64,000 nt of DNA, taken from the NCBI RefSeq assembly GCF_001641335.1, contig NZ_LVEM01000005.1, forward strand, positions 434,001 to 498,000, written 5' to 3'. Positions 18,058-27,186 of this stretch are shown here, piece after piece. This DNA comes from Bradyrhizobium stylosanthis. Its GTDB lineage: Bacteria > Pseudomonadota > Alphaproteobacteria > Rhizobiales > Xanthobacteraceae. Within the stretch, counting starts at the first letter, position 1. Each line of letters begins with the position of its first letter. A program made the position numbers and the translations under genes. The notes below the pieces were generated by a model. That model saw nothing but the letters and a program-made list of their open reading frames with translations, searched no databases and had not been told where the DNA came from.

Positions 18058-19719
18058 ATGAAGCGAAACAGGGCGAAGCTATGCGCATGGCTCGTGGGCA
18101 CGGCGGCCGCAATGGGCGCGCACGGTGCATCGGCGCTGACGCTGGCGGAGGATGCCGAGACGGTCTGCAAGGGGCTGGTCGGCGCCACTGACGCCGTGAA
18201 GATCGATGCCACGACGTTTCAGTCGCCATCGCCGCTCGCTGTCGCCGAGCGCGGCCCGACGCCGTCGGGGCGGATCACGCCAGCCAATCCCGGCTTCTGC
18301 AAGGTGCTCGGCCATATCGACCCTGTCGATCCCAAGGCGCCGCCGATCAAATTCCAGGTCAACCTGCCGATCGAATGGAACGGGCGCTCGGTGCAATATG
18401 GCGGCGGCGGTTTCAACGGCGTGCTGATCACGGGTCTCGCGCTGCCGCCCGCCTATCCCTTCGACAAGCCGTCGCCGCTCGCGCGCGGTTTTGTCACCTA
18501 CGGCACCGACTCGGGACATGAGACCAAGCCGGGCGAGCTGCCGCAGCTGTTCGCATTGAACGACGAAGCCTTCGAGAACTTTGCCCACCGGTCCTACAAG
18601 AAGGTGCGCGACGTCGCCGTGACGCTGATGGAGCGTGCCTACGGCAAGAAGCCCCAGAAGATGTATTTCATGGGCTCGTCCGAGGGCGGCCGCGAAGGCC
18701 TCACCATGGCGCAGCGCTACCCAGATGATTTCGACGGCATCTTTTCCCGCGTGCCCGTCATCAACTGGGTCGGCCTGCAGCATGCCGGCACGCGTTCAGG
18801 CCTTGCGACCATGGGCGAGGGCTGGCTCAATCCGGCGCAGGTGAAGCTCGTCGGCGATGCCGTGCGCGCGGCCTGCGACAAGGCCGACGGCTCCGACGAT
18901 GCGCTGGTGCAGGATCCCGTCGGCTGCAAGGCCGCCTTCAAGGTCGAGACGCTGCGCTGCGCGGACGGCAAGAGCGGCGATCAGTGTCTCACCGACCCAC
19001 AGATCAAGGCCGTGAACACGCTGCACGGGACCTACAAATTTCCGTTCGCGCTCGCCAACGGCCTCGACGACTATCCAGGCTGGGGCGTCTCCGGCGAGGA
19101 CACGCCGGCGGCAGGCCCGACGGGCGGCTGGACCGCGTGGTGGCTCGGCACCGCGCCGCCTGCGCAGCCGCCTGCGCCCAACAACGGCATCGCCTGGATC
19201 TACGGCGCCGGCGGCATCCAATATGTGTTCGCGCGCGATCCCAAGCTCGACGTCACCACCTACAATGTGGAGGATCACAAGGCGCGGCTGCTGGAGGTCT
19301 CCGGCCTGATGGATTCGACCGATCCCGATCTCAGCCGTTTCCGGGCCCGCGGCGGCCGGCTCATCATGCTCGAGCACATGGCCGACTACGCCCAGAGCCC
19401 CTATGCCGGCATCCGCTATTTCGAGAGCGTCGAGCGCAAGATGGGCAAGGCCGAGACGGCGGAGTTCGCGCGGCTCTACACCGCGCCCGGCGTCGATCAT
19501 GTCGGCTCCGGCGCGCCCGCCAATGTCGACATGCTGAGCGTGCTCACCGACTGGGTCGAGAAGGGCAAGGCGCCCGACGATCTGGAGGTCACCGAGCAGA
19601 AGGTCGAGGCGCCGTCATTCGCCGTGACGCGCGCGATGCCACTGTGCCGCTGGCCCGCCTGGCCGCATTACAAGAGCGGCCCGGTGACGGAGGCCGCGAG
19701 CTTTACCTGCGCGCCGTAG
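18058..19719 (+). CDS. tannase/feruloyl esterase family protein lacking the conserved disulphide
   Basis: The 553-aa secreted alpha/beta hydrolase has a signal peptide (residues 1-27). The nucleophile is Ser208 in GSSEGGREG, the acid is the Asp in LIMLEHMADYAQSP, and the His is in APGVDHVGSG. This family normally shows a CS-D-HC pattern, in which Cys residues next to Ser and His form a disulphide. Here both are replaced (Ser207 for Cys, and Val after His). The start is the ATG at 18058, with a ggtgga ribosome site. It is probably an extracytoplasmic ester hydrolase of plant phenolics; the substrate is unknown. Confidence 0.85.
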   Translation: MKRNRAKLCAWLVGTAAAMGAHGASALTLAEDAETVCKGLVGATDAVKIDATTFQSPSPLAVAERGPTPSGRITPANPGFCKVLGHIDPVDPKAPPIKFQVNLPIEWNGRSVQYGGGGFNGVLITGLALPPAYPFDKPSPLARGFVTYGTDSGHETKPGELPQLFALNDEAFENFAHRSYKKVRDVAVTLMERAYGKKPQKMYFMGSSEGGREGLTMAQRYPDDFDGIFSRVPVINWVGLQHAGTRSGLATMGEGWLNPAQVKLVGDAVRAACDKADGSDDALVQDPVGCKAAFKVETLRCADGKSGDQCLTDPQIKAVNTLHGTYKFPFALANGLDDYPGWGVSGEDTPAAGPTGGWTAWWLGTAPPAQPPAPNNGIAWIYGAGGIQYVFARDPKLDVTTYNVEDHKARLLEVSGLMDSTDPDLSRFRARGGRLIMLEHMADYAQSPYAGIRYFESVERKMGKAETAEFARLYTAPGVDHVGSGAPANVDMLSVLTDWVEKGKAPDDLEVTEQKVEAPSFAVTRAMPLCRWPAWPHYKSGPVTEAASFTCAP

Positions 19720-19740
19720 CGCCTCGTCTGTCTCTGCTCC

Positions 19741-19825
19741 GTCATGGCCGGGCTCGTCCCGGCCATCCACGTATGAACTCGCCGCACAGAGAACGTGGAT
19801 GCCCGGGACAAGCCCGGGCATGACG
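19741..19825. repeat. intergenic inverted repeat, family A copy 1
   Basis: Two different hairpin arms, ATGGCCGGG.. and ATGCCCGGG.., are joined by about 25 nt. Each is itself self-complementary, and together they fold into a long stem. The same element occurs at 47578-47662 and 57604-57688. Here it follows the tannase gene and sits before the convergent emrB stop, so it may act as a bidirectional mRNA end. Confidence 0.8.
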
Positions 19826-19833
19826 ATCTCCTG

Positions 19834-21459
19834 CTAATGCGCGCCGCCCCCTCCGCCCGCCGCCTTCACCCGCCGTGTCAGCAGCACCGCGATCGCGGCG
19901 AGCACGAGCACCACGCCGATCACGGCAAAGGTGTCGGAATAGCCCATCACCAGCGCCTGGCGCTTCACGGTCTTGCCGAGCGCGACGATGGCCTGCTCGC
20001 GCGCGGCGTTGGGGTCGGGGACGCCGTGGGCCATGAAATAATCCGTCATCTGCGCGATGCGGGCACGGACCTCCTCGCGGCCGAGCGTGACGGAATGGCC
20101 GATGATGTTCGAGTGGAACTGTTCGCGCTTGGTCACGATGGTGGCGAGCACCGCGGTGCCGATGGCGCCGCCGAGATTGCGCATCATGTTGGAGATGCCG
20201 GAGGCAGCGGGCGCATCCTGCGGCGCGACGCTGCCGAGGCTGAGCGCGGAGAGCGGCGCCAGCGTCAGCGCCTGACCCACGGCGCGCACGACGTTGGGGG
20301 CGAAGAACTGGTCGCCGGAATAGTCGAGCGACATCATGATGTTCATGAAGGAGCTTGCGGCGAACAGCAGCAGGCCGACGGTCGCGATATAGCGGGCATC
20401 GAAGCGCTGCATCAGCTTCGGCACCAGCGGGATCAGCAGGAGCTGCGGCAGGCCGGTCCAGGCCAGCACGTTGCCGATCTGCTCGGCATTGTAGCCCTGC
20501 ACCTGGCCGAGATAGGCGGGCAGCAGATAGACCGAGCCGAACAGCGCGAAGCCGAGGAAGACCGCGGCGATCGTGCCGATGCCGAAATTCCACTGCGTCA
20601 ACAGGCGCAGGCGCAAGAGCGGCTTCTCCACCACGAGCTCGTTGACGATGAACAGCGACAGGCTGATCGCGGCGATGACCGCGAGCCGCACGATGAAGGG
20701 CGAGCCGAACCAGTCGTCCTTGTTGCCTTCCTCCAGCACGGCCTGCAGCGAGGCGAGGCCGATCGCCATGGTCGCGATGCCGAACCAGTCGCCCTCGCGC
20801 AGCAGGCCGAGGTTCATCGGCTGGCGCTCCAGGGTGAAGAAGAGGATGCTCACCATCACGATTGTGGGCAGCACGTTGACATAGAAGATGGTCTGCCAGC
20901 CGTAATTCTCGGTGAGATAGCCGCCGATGGTCGGGCCGATCGCGGGAGCAAAGGTCACGGCGAGCGAGAACATGGCAAGGCCGATCGGCTGCTGCCCTTT
21001 CGGCAGCCTGGTGAAGACCAGCGTGAAGGCCATCGGGATCAGCACGCCGCCGAAGAAGCCCTGAAAGCCGCGCATCGCGATCATCGAGGGCAGGTCGTGG
21101 GTAAAGGCGCAGGCGACCGAGAACGCCGCGAACAGCGAGGCGAAGCTCAGCATGATGTTGCGGAACGAGAACACCCGCGACAGGTAGTCGGTCAGCGGAA
21201 TGACGATGATCTCGCCGATCAAATAGGACGTCGAGATCCAGGAGCCGTTGTCGGCGCCGGTGCCGATGCCGCCTTCGATGTTGAGCAGCGAGGCGTTGGT
21301 GATCTGGATGTTCAGGATCGCCATGAAGGCGCCGATCATCGCCGCGAACACGGCGATCCAGACCGTGGCGCTGGCCCGGTTGGGATCGGCTGCGGCGCGC
21401 TCAGGCGTCGCGGTCGGTATGGCGGGCGCTGGCGTCGATATTGAGAGGCTGTTTGACAT
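19834..21459 (-). CDS. DHA2 family MFS multidrug efflux permease (EmrB type)
   Basis: The 541-aa, 14-helix inner-membrane antiporter has the DHA2 hallmarks: an acidic membrane-embedded start (VFAAMIGAFMAILNIQITN), a region around residues 100-130, and a long C-terminal half. It exports hydrophobic drugs with the EmrA-type adaptor encoded upstream. A strong GGAGGG ribosome site, 8 nt before the ATG at 21459, shows that the start lies inside the end of the emrA gene, giving a 59-bp overlap. Expression is probably controlled by the divergent TetR at 22742. Confidence 0.9.
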   Translation of the reverse strand: MSNSLSISTPAPAIPTATPERAAADPNRASATVWIAVFAAMIGAFMAILNIQITNASLLNIEGGIGTGADNGSWISTSYLIGEIIVIPLTDYLSRVFSFRNIMLSFASLFAAFSVACAFTHDLPSMIAMRGFQGFFGGVLIPMAFTLVFTRLPKGQQPIGLAMFSLAVTFAPAIGPTIGGYLTENYGWQTIFYVNVLPTIVMVSILFFTLERQPMNLGLLREGDWFGIATMAIGLASLQAVLEEGNKDDWFGSPFIVRLAVIAAISLSLFIVNELVVEKPLLRLRLLTQWNFGIGTIAAVFLGFALFGSVYLLPAYLGQVQGYNAEQIGNVLAWTGLPQLLLIPLVPKLMQRFDARYIATVGLLLFAASSFMNIMMSLDYSGDQFFAPNVVRAVGQALTLAPLSALSLGSVAPQDAPAASGISNMMRNLGGAIGTAVLATIVTKREQFHSNIIGHSVTLGREEVRARIAQMTDYFMAHGVPDPNAAREQAIVALGKTVKRQALVMGYSDTFAVIGVVLVLAAIAVLLTRRVKAAGGGGGAH

Positions 21460-22651
21460 GGCACGACCCTCCGGAAACGGGCTTGGCTTTGAGCGTCGCT
21501 GCTGCTTGCGCGGCCGGCGCTGAACGCGTTGCGATCGTCGGGATCACGGACATGCCGGGCCGCAGCGCGATCGCAGACGCGGTCTCGGCGTCCAGCGCGA
21601 TCTTCACGGGAATGCGCTGCACGATCTTGGTGAAATTGCCGGTGGCGTTGTCGGGCGGCAGCAGCGCGAACTCCTGGCCGCTGGCTGGCGCGATGGAATC
21701 GACATGGCCGTGGACGACCTGGCCCGGGAACGTGTCGATCTCGATCTCGACGCTCTGGCCGGCGCGGACATGGGTGAGCTGGGTTTCCTTGAAATTGGCG
21801 ACGACATAGGCGCCATCGCTCGGCACGATCGCCATCAGCTGCGTGCCGGCCTGCACGTACTGGCCGACGCGCAAGGTGCGGTTGCCGACGACGCCGTCGA
21901 TCGGCGAGACGATGGTGGTGTAGCCGAGATTGAGCTCGGCCTGATGCTGGAGCGCGACGGCGCGGGCGGCCGCGGCTTTCGCCTGCACGATCTCGGCCTT
22001 GAGCAGGTCGACCTGCTTCTGTGCGGAGACGAGGTTGGCGTTGTCGCGCGCGATCGCGGCGTCCGCGCCGGCGTCGCGTGCTTGCGCTTGCTGCGCGTTC
22101 TGCACGCTGCCATAGCCGGTCTTGGCGAGGTCGCTGTAGCGCTTGTTCTCCTGCTGGGCGAAGACCTTCGCGGCGGTGTCGACATCGATGGTCGCTTGCG
22201 CCGCAGTGATCACGGCCTCCTGAACCTCGAGCTGCGCCTGCTTGCTCGTCACCGTCGCGTTCGCGGCGGCGACGTCGGCCCTGGTCTGATCGAGCGCGAC
22301 GCGGAAGTCGCGGTCGTCGATCCGGGCCAGCACCTGGCCGGCCTTCACATGCTCGTTATCGCCGACCAGGACGCGGTCCAGATAGCCGCTGACCTTCGGC
22401 GCGATCGTGGTGTTGTCGGCCTTCACATAGGCGTCATCGGTGGAGACGAGGAAGCGCCCTACCGTCCAGTAATCGTAGCCGTACAGAGTCGCGCCGGCGA
22501 GGGCCGCGGCGGCGGCGCCCGCCAGCAACAGCTTGCGAAGGTTGAGCTTTCGGCGCGGGGCGGGGGCCGGCGGCGCGGGCAGGATGCCTTCCGGGGCGCT
22601 TGTCGGGACCACGCTGGTTTCGCTCTTGGACGGGTTGGTGTGCACGGTCAT
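21401..22651 (-). CDS. HlyD/EmrA family membrane-fusion adaptor
   Basis: The 416-aa periplasmic adaptor has an N-terminal Pro-rich cytoplasmic tail, one transmembrane helix (LLLAGAAAAALAGATLYGY, about 41-60), a biotinyl-lipoyl half (VLVGDNEHVKAGQVLARIDD), a long coiled-coil hairpin rich in Gln/Ala (about residues 125-220), and the second lipoyl half plus beta-barrel (TIVSPIDGVVGNRTLRVGQY). It bridges the EmrB permease to an outer-membrane channel. It is the first gene of the efflux operon, divergent from tetR with a 90-bp gap that contains a palindrome. Confidence 0.9.
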   Translation of the reverse strand: MTVHTNPSKSETSVVPTSAPEGILPAPPAPAPRRKLNLRKLLLAGAAAAALAGATLYGYDYWTVGRFLVSTDDAYVKADNTTIAPKVSGYLDRVLVGDNEHVKAGQVLARIDDRDFRVALDQTRADVAAANATVTSKQAQLEVQEAVITAAQATIDVDTAAKVFAQQENKRYSDLAKTGYGSVQNAQQAQARDAGADAAIARDNANLVSAQKQVDLLKAEIVQAKAAAARAVALQHQAELNLGYTTIVSPIDGVVGNRTLRVGQYVQAGTQLMAIVPSDGAYVVANFKETQLTHVRAGQSVEIEIDTFPGQVVHGHVDSIAPASGQEFALLPPDNATGNFTKIVQRIPVKIALDAETASAIALRPGMSVIPTIATRSAPAAQAAATLKAKPVSGGSCHVKQPLNIDASARHTDRDA

Positions 22652-22664
22652 AGCCGGATCCCTG

Positions 22665-22692
22665 AATTAGGAAACTTGACGATTTCCAAATT
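22665..22692. promoter_or_regulatory. imperfect palindrome, probable TetR operator
   Basis: In the 90-bp gap between emrA and tetR lies GGAAA-N8-TTTCC, extended by AATTA on the left and AAATT on the right (4 of 5 positions symmetric). The short divergent promoter region and its position make it the likely site through which the TetR protein represses both itself and the efflux operon. Confidence 0.45.
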
Positions 22693-22741
22693 AGGACTAG
22701 CTTGGGAAGAGTCAATGGAATGACAGGCATCATCTAAAAAC

Positions 22742-23401
22742 ATGGCTCAGGCAAAACCGTCATCAGAAGGCCGCCCGCGCGGCCGGCCGCCGGTGCGCAG
22801 CGACGAGGAGACGAAGCAAATCGTCATCGAGGCCGCACGGCACGCCTTCGCGGTCGAGGGCTACGCTGCGACCAGCACCGAGGAATTGGCGCGCGGCGCC
22901 GGCATCTCCACCAAGACTCTCTATCGGTTGTTTCCCGGCAAGGCGGCGTTGTTCGAGGCGATGTGCGCGGACCGGCTCGACCGGCTGCTCTCCGACGTCA
23001 ATCTGCAGGCCAGCAACCAGGCCGACATCGAAACCAATCTCGCTGCCGTCCTGGTCGCCTGCGCCGATCTCGCGCTCGATCCGGAGGTGGTGGCGCTGCA
23101 GCGCATGGTGCTGCAGCAATCCGCCACCTTCCCCGACCTCGCCGCGAATTTCTACCGGGACGGCATCTCCCGCACGGCGGCGGCGCTCGCCGGCTGGCTC
23201 CGCAACCAGGTGAAGAAGAAGCGCATCGTGCTCGACGACGTCGACGAAGCCGCCGGCATGATGATCGGCATGATGGTGTCGGCGCCGCAGCGCGCGGCGA
23301 TCTATGCGAGCCGGACGTTGCCCTCGCGCAAGGAGATCGAGAAGCGGGCGCGGATTTGCGCCGCGATCCTCCTCGACGGCTGCCGCGGGCCGCCGGCCTA
23401 G
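22742..23401 (+). CDS. TetR/AcrR family transcriptional regulator
   Basis: The 219-aa repressor has a basic N-terminal tail (GRPRGRPPVRSDEE), a TetR helix-turn-helix (residues about 44-65, TSTEELARGAGISTKTLYRL) and a C-terminal AefR-like ligand domain. It lies divergent from the EmrA/EmrB efflux operon, as is typical for a local repressor that is released when the exported compound binds. The start ATG at 22742 has no strong ribosome site. It ends 47 bp before the MarR gene, which has its own promoter. Confidence 0.9.
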   Translation: MAQAKPSSEGRPRGRPPVRSDEETKQIVIEAARHAFAVEGYAATSTEELARGAGISTKTLYRLFPGKAALFEAMCADRLDRLLSDVNLQASNQADIETNLAAVLVACADLALDPEVVALQRMVLQQSATFPDLAANFYRDGISRTAAALAGWLRNQVKKKRIVLDDVDEAAGMMIGMMVSAPQRAAIYASRTLPSRKEIEKRARICAAILLDGCRGPPA

Positions 23402-23413
23402 CGGCGGCAGGCT

Positions 23414-23458
23414 TTGACAAGCCGCCGGGGTCGGGCTATATATTTCGCATGCGAAATA
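23414..23458 (+). promoter_or_regulatory. consensus promoter and 18-bp palindrome over marR start codon
   Basis: TTGACA (23414-23419) and TATATA (23437-23442) are separated by exactly 17 bp, a near-perfect sigma-70 promoter. The predicted transcription start falls on the ATG at 23449, so the mRNA would be leaderless. The perfect palindrome TATTTCGCATGCGAAATA (23441-23458) overlaps both the -10 end and the start codon, and is a classic MarR-type operator geometry for autorepression. Confidence 0.7.
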
Positions 23459-23904
23459 ACGAGGCCGCGGCAAGGCACCATCGACTGATCTATCTGCTCA
23501 ACGTGGCGCAGCGGCGTCTGCAACGCTGGATGGCGGCGCAGCCCTCGAGCGAGGTGACGCCGGCGCAGGCCGGGCTGCTGTTCATTCTCGGCAGGCAGGA
23601 CGGCGTCCTGATGGGCGAGGCGGGCGCCGCGCTCGACCTGGGGCCGGCCGGCATTTCCGGACTTGTCGATCGCAGCGCCGCGGCGCGGCTGGTCGAGCGC
23701 CGGGCCGATCGCGAGGACGGCCGCGCCTGGCGGGTGTGGCTGACGCCGAAGGGACGTGGCGTGCTGGCGCAGGCGAAGACCGACGCGGCCGCGATCAACG
23801 CGGCACTGACGGAAGGATTCACGGCCGCGGAGATCGACGTCGTCGCGCGCTGGCTGACGAGCGTTCAGGACAAGTTTCCAAGAGCAAGAGATTCAGAGGA
23901 CTAA
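23449..23904 (+). CDS. MarR family transcriptional regulator
   Basis: The 151-aa winged-helix protein begins with the ATG inside the palindrome at 23441-23458. The MarR core is visible: a recognition region (MGEAGAALDLGPAGISGLVD, about residues 53-72) and the wing with Asp/Arg (RRADREDGRAWRVWLTPKG). The enoyl-CoA hydratase gene follows by 10 bp. MarR proteins next to acyl-CoA genes often sense an acyl- or aryl-CoA; I infer the same here. The transcript is probably leaderless, since the predicted +1 coincides with the start codon. Confidence 0.88.
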   Translation: MRNNEAAARHHRLIYLLNVAQRRLQRWMAAQPSSEVTPAQAGLLFILGRQDGVLMGEAGAALDLGPAGISGLVDRSAAARLVERRADREDGRAWRVWLTPKGRGVLAQAKTDAAAINAALTEGFTAAEIDVVARWLTSVQDKFPRARDSED

Positions 23905-23914
23905 GGAGAGACCC

Positions 23915-24685
23915 ATGACCGATCACGTCCGCATCGAGAACAACGGCGGCATTCTCACCCTCACGCTGGCGCGTCCCGACAAGAAGAACGCGCTGACTGA
24001 TGCGATGTACGGCAAGCTCGCCGACACCATCGAATCCGCCGAGTTCGACCTGTCCGCCCGCGTGATCCTGATCCGCGGCGAGGGCGACATGTTCACCGCC
24101 GGCAACGATGTCGGCGAGTTCGCGGCCGTCGCATCCGGCAAGTCGGAAGGCAGCCGCAACGTCGTCCGCTTCATCCAGTCGCTGGCGCGCTGCACCCGGC
24201 CGCTGGTCGCGGCGGTGCAGGGCCGCGCCGTCGGCGTCGGCACCACGATGCTGCTGCATTGCGACCTCGTCGTGCTCGCCGACAACGCGCAATTGTCGAC
24301 GCCCTTCGTCAGCCTCGCTCTGGTGCCGGAGGCCGCCTCGAGCCTGCTGATGCCCGCGCGCATCGGCTATGCGCGCGCCTACGAGATGTTCGCGCTCGGC
24401 GAGACCGTGCCGGCCAAGGCCGCGCTGGAATGGGGCCTGGCCAACCGCGTCGTGCCGCTCGACAAGCTCGATGCCGAGGCGCTTGCGCTGGCGCAGCGGC
24501 TCGCCCGCCAACCGGCCGGCGCGCTCACCGCCACCAAGAAGCTGATGCGCAACGGCGAGGCGCTGGTCGCGCAGATGCAGGCCGAGGGCGAGCAGTTCGC
24601 TGAGCGGCTGCGCACCGCCGAGGCGCGCGAGGCGTTCACGGCGTTCGCCGAGCGCCGCCCGCCTGACTTCACCAAGGTCGCATGA
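23915..24685 (+). CDS. enoyl-CoA hydratase/isomerase family protein
   Basis: The 256-aa crotonase-fold enzyme has the oxyanion-hole regions (ARPDKKNALTDAM near residue 19; AVQGRAVGVGTTM near 97) and the Glu of the PEAASSL segment that corresponds to a crotonase catalytic acid. It hydrates or isomerises a trans-enoyl-CoA in fatty-acid or aromatic-acid breakdown. A strong AAGGAGAG ribosome site precedes the ATG. It is co-transcribed with the MarR gene, which probably represses it until the CoA substrate accumulates. The exact substrate is unknown. Confidence 0.9.
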   Translation: MTDHVRIENNGGILTLTLARPDKKNALTDAMYGKLADTIESAEFDLSARVILIRGEGDMFTAGNDVGEFAAVASGKSEGSRNVVRFIQSLARCTRPLVAAVQGRAVGVGTTMLLHCDLVVLADNAQLSTPFVSLALVPEAASSLLMPARIGYARAYEMFALGETVPAKAALEWGLANRVVPLDKLDAEALALAQRLARQPAGALTATKKLMRNGEALVAQMQAEGEQFAERLRTAEAREAFTAFAERRPPDFTKVA

Positions 24686-24808
24686 CGGATTGCGGGCGGG
24701 TCCGAATGCGTGCAACCGGAACCGCCCCAATTCAATTCAAACCTTAACGAAACATTGGCATGTCGCGGTGCAAGGTGGTCCTTACGTGAAATGTAGGCCC
24801 TTGACCCC

Positions 24809-26890
24809 ATGTCCATTTTTAAGAAATCGGTAAGCACGCTTCTCCTGGTGCTGATGGCCCTGCTGGCGGTGGGCGCACTGACCAGCACGGCGATCCAGAT
24901 GGTCGGGGCCTTCGGCCGTTACAATGACAGCCTCGAGACGGCCCGGCTTGCCGCCGCCGACAAGGCGATCTTCCATGGCGTGCTCGCGCTTCGCAACAAT
25001 CGTGGCGATGCCCAGAGCGCGATCCTCGGCGAGGACGATCCCAAGGCAAAGCTCGCTGAGGCCGAGAAGGCCGAGCAGGCCGGCTATGACGGAATCATGA
25101 CCGCGCTCGCGACCGTCGATTTCGCACGCCGCGACGAGCTCGCCGGCACGCTGAAGCAGCGCTGGAGCGACGCCGCGCCGCAGTTCCAGCTGTTCTACGA
25201 CGAAGCCAAGCGTCCGCGTGCCGAGCGCAAGATCGAGCGGACCAATTCCTGGTACGATGCCGTCACCAAGGTCATCGACACCGCGAACCTCGCCTCCACC
25301 GCGGTCTCGAACCGCGCCTGGATGAACGATCCCTACATCGCCCGCATGATCCAGGTCCGCCGCTTCGCCTGGCAGGTGCGCGACCGCTACGGCATCCATT
25401 GCTCGTCGCTGCGCTCGAACGTCAACGGCAGCAAGCCGCTCGACGACGCGCAGAAGCGGCAGGTCGCACAATGGGACGGCACCATCACCTCCGGCTGGGC
25501 CGGCATGGCCGAATTGCTGGCCGCGCCCGACGTGACGGCGGAACTGGTGACGGCAGCGTCGGACGCCAAGGCCAAGACCGACGGCGTCCTCAAGCAGATC
25601 GGCGATCTCACCAAGAATTTCGACGGCAGCGGCAAGCCTGCGATGTCCGCTTCGGAGTGGAACACGCTCTGTCAGTCGCCGTTCCCGCTCATCGTCGGCG
25701 TGGCGACCAAGGCGCTCGATCAGTCGATTGCGCGCGCCGAGGCCGTCCAGGCGACGGCGCTCACCAAGCTCATCGTGCAGTCGCTCGCGTTCCTGCTCGC
25801 GCTGGCGGTGACGCTGGCCGGCGTCTACGTCGTGCGCAATCGCCTGATGCGCCCGGTTCGCGCCATCCTCGATGCCATCGCGCGGATCAGCGCACGCGAC
25901 TATGCGACGCCGGTTCCGCAGTCCCGCTATCCCGACGAGTTCGGTACCATGGCGGCGGCGCTCGAGAGCCTGCGCGAAAGTGCGGCGACCGCCGAGCGTC
26001 TCGGCCGGGAGCGCGAATCGCAGCAGGCGCTGCAGCTGGCCCGCTCCGGTACGGTGGACGAGGCCTGCCGCAGTTTCGACGACACGGTGCAGGCGGTGAT
26101 TCAAAGCGTCGCGGCGTCGGCGCGGGAGCTCGATGCCACCGCGACCGATGTGCGCACGCTGGTGTCGGAATCGAGCAGCCAGACCGCTGCGGTTTCCAGC
26201 GCGGCCGAGCAGGCCACCAACAATCTCGAGACCATCGCCGCCGCGACCGAAGAGCTGTCCGCTTCGGTCGGCGAAATCTCCGCGCAGGTCCAGTCCAGTG
26301 CGCAGGAGGCGCGTGAAGCCGTTTCGCAAGCCGAGCGGACCAATGCGACGGTCGAGATCCTCGATCAGACCGCAAGCCGGATCAGCGAGGTCGTGAAGAT
26401 GATTCACGCCATCGCCGGCCAGACCAACCTGCTGGCGCTGAATGCCACGATCGAAGCGGCACGCGCGGGCGAAGCCGGCCGCGGCTTCGCCGTGGTCGCC
26501 GGCGAGGTCAAGAGCCTCGCGGCGCAGACCGCGACCGCGACGGAAGAGATTTCCCGCCAGGTCGAGGAGATCCAGGGCGCGACCGGGCAGGCGGTCTCCG
26601 CGATCCGTTCCATCGGCGGCGCCATCAGCGGCATCGACGAGAAGATGACGGCGATTGCCGCCGCCGTCGAGCAGCAGCGCGCGGCCACCACCGAGATCTC
26701 GCGCAACTTCCAGCAGGCCGCGCAGGGCACCCGCGAAGTCACCGATACCATCGGCAGCGTCGCCAAGCTCAATCACGAGACCGGCAATGCCGGAACGGTG
26801 CTATCGGACTCCGTGAAGAAGATGTCGGCGGACGCCGATCGTCTCCGCGTGGCGGTCGAGGGCTTTTTGGGAGCCGTGAAGACCGCGTAG
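24809..26890 (+). CDS. methyl-accepting chemotaxis protein
   Basis: The 693-aa receptor has an N-terminal transmembrane helix (LLLVLMALLAVGALTSTAI), a periplasmic part of about 290 residues containing two Cys (HCSSLRSN; NTLCQSP), a second helix near residues 315-335, a HAMP domain (RLMRPVRAILDAIARISARD) and a cytoplasmic signalling region with the conserved hairpin tip IAGQTNLLALNATIEAARAG. No CheR-binding pentapeptide is seen at the C-terminus. The ligand is unknown. Single gene with no chemotaxis genes adjacent. Confidence 0.92.
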   Translation: MSIFKKSVSTLLLVLMALLAVGALTSTAIQMVGAFGRYNDSLETARLAAADKAIFHGVLALRNNRGDAQSAILGEDDPKAKLAEAEKAEQAGYDGIMTALATVDFARRDELAGTLKQRWSDAAPQFQLFYDEAKRPRAERKIERTNSWYDAVTKVIDTANLASTAVSNRAWMNDPYIARMIQVRRFAWQVRDRYGIHCSSLRSNVNGSKPLDDAQKRQVAQWDGTITSGWAGMAELLAAPDVTAELVTAASDAKAKTDGVLKQIGDLTKNFDGSGKPAMSASEWNTLCQSPFPLIVGVATKALDQSIARAEAVQATALTKLIVQSLAFLLALAVTLAGVYVVRNRLMRPVRAILDAIARISARDYATPVPQSRYPDEFGTMAAALESLRESAATAERLGRERESQQALQLARSGTVDEACRSFDDTVQAVIQSVAASARELDATATDVRTLVSESSSQTAAVSSAAEQATNNLETIAAATEELSASVGEISAQVQSSAQEAREAVSQAERTNATVEILDQTASRISEVVKMIHAIAGQTNLLALNATIEAARAGEAGRGFAVVAGEVKSLAAQTATATEEISRQVEEIQGATGQAVSAIRSIGGAISGIDEKMTAIAAAVEQQRAATTEISRNFQQAAQGTREVTDTIGSVAKLNHETGNAGTVLSDSVKKMSADADRLRVAVEGFLGAVKTA

Positions 26891-26921
26891 TCGCCCCGGG
26901 TATCTTGCTCGGCCTGCATGG

Positions 26922-27028
26922 TTCGAGACGCCCGCCTTGGCGGGCTCCTCACCATGAGGGTCTGATATCCTGCCACGAAACGAGACCTCATCCTGAGGGC
27001 CCGCCATAGGCGGGCGTCTCGAAGGATG
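26922..27028. repeat. intergenic inverted repeat, family C copy 1
   Basis: Outer arms GAGACGCCCGCC and GGCGGGCGTCTC enclose two copies of a CTCA..TGAGG hairpin. A half copy occurs at 50021-50065. The 296-bp gap between the chemoreceptor and the DapA-like gene holds this element and otherwise nothing that I can identify. Confidence 0.75.
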
Positions 27029-27186
27029 GCCCCAAGCGAGCTCTCCGCCGCGCCTCACATGTGATAGCTCCGCGTTCTCCACCCGACGTCGCGCGGGCAT
27101 TGCCGCCACCGCGCGCGGCGGCTACATCTGTGCCGCCGCGTCACGCGGCAGCAGACGTTTAAGCCACATCAGGGATGGAGAGTTCG

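Noticed and set aside
24782..26776. A 664-codon antisense frame over the chemoreceptor gene
   Set aside because: It contains no domain and lies entirely opposite a receptor with all expected motifs.
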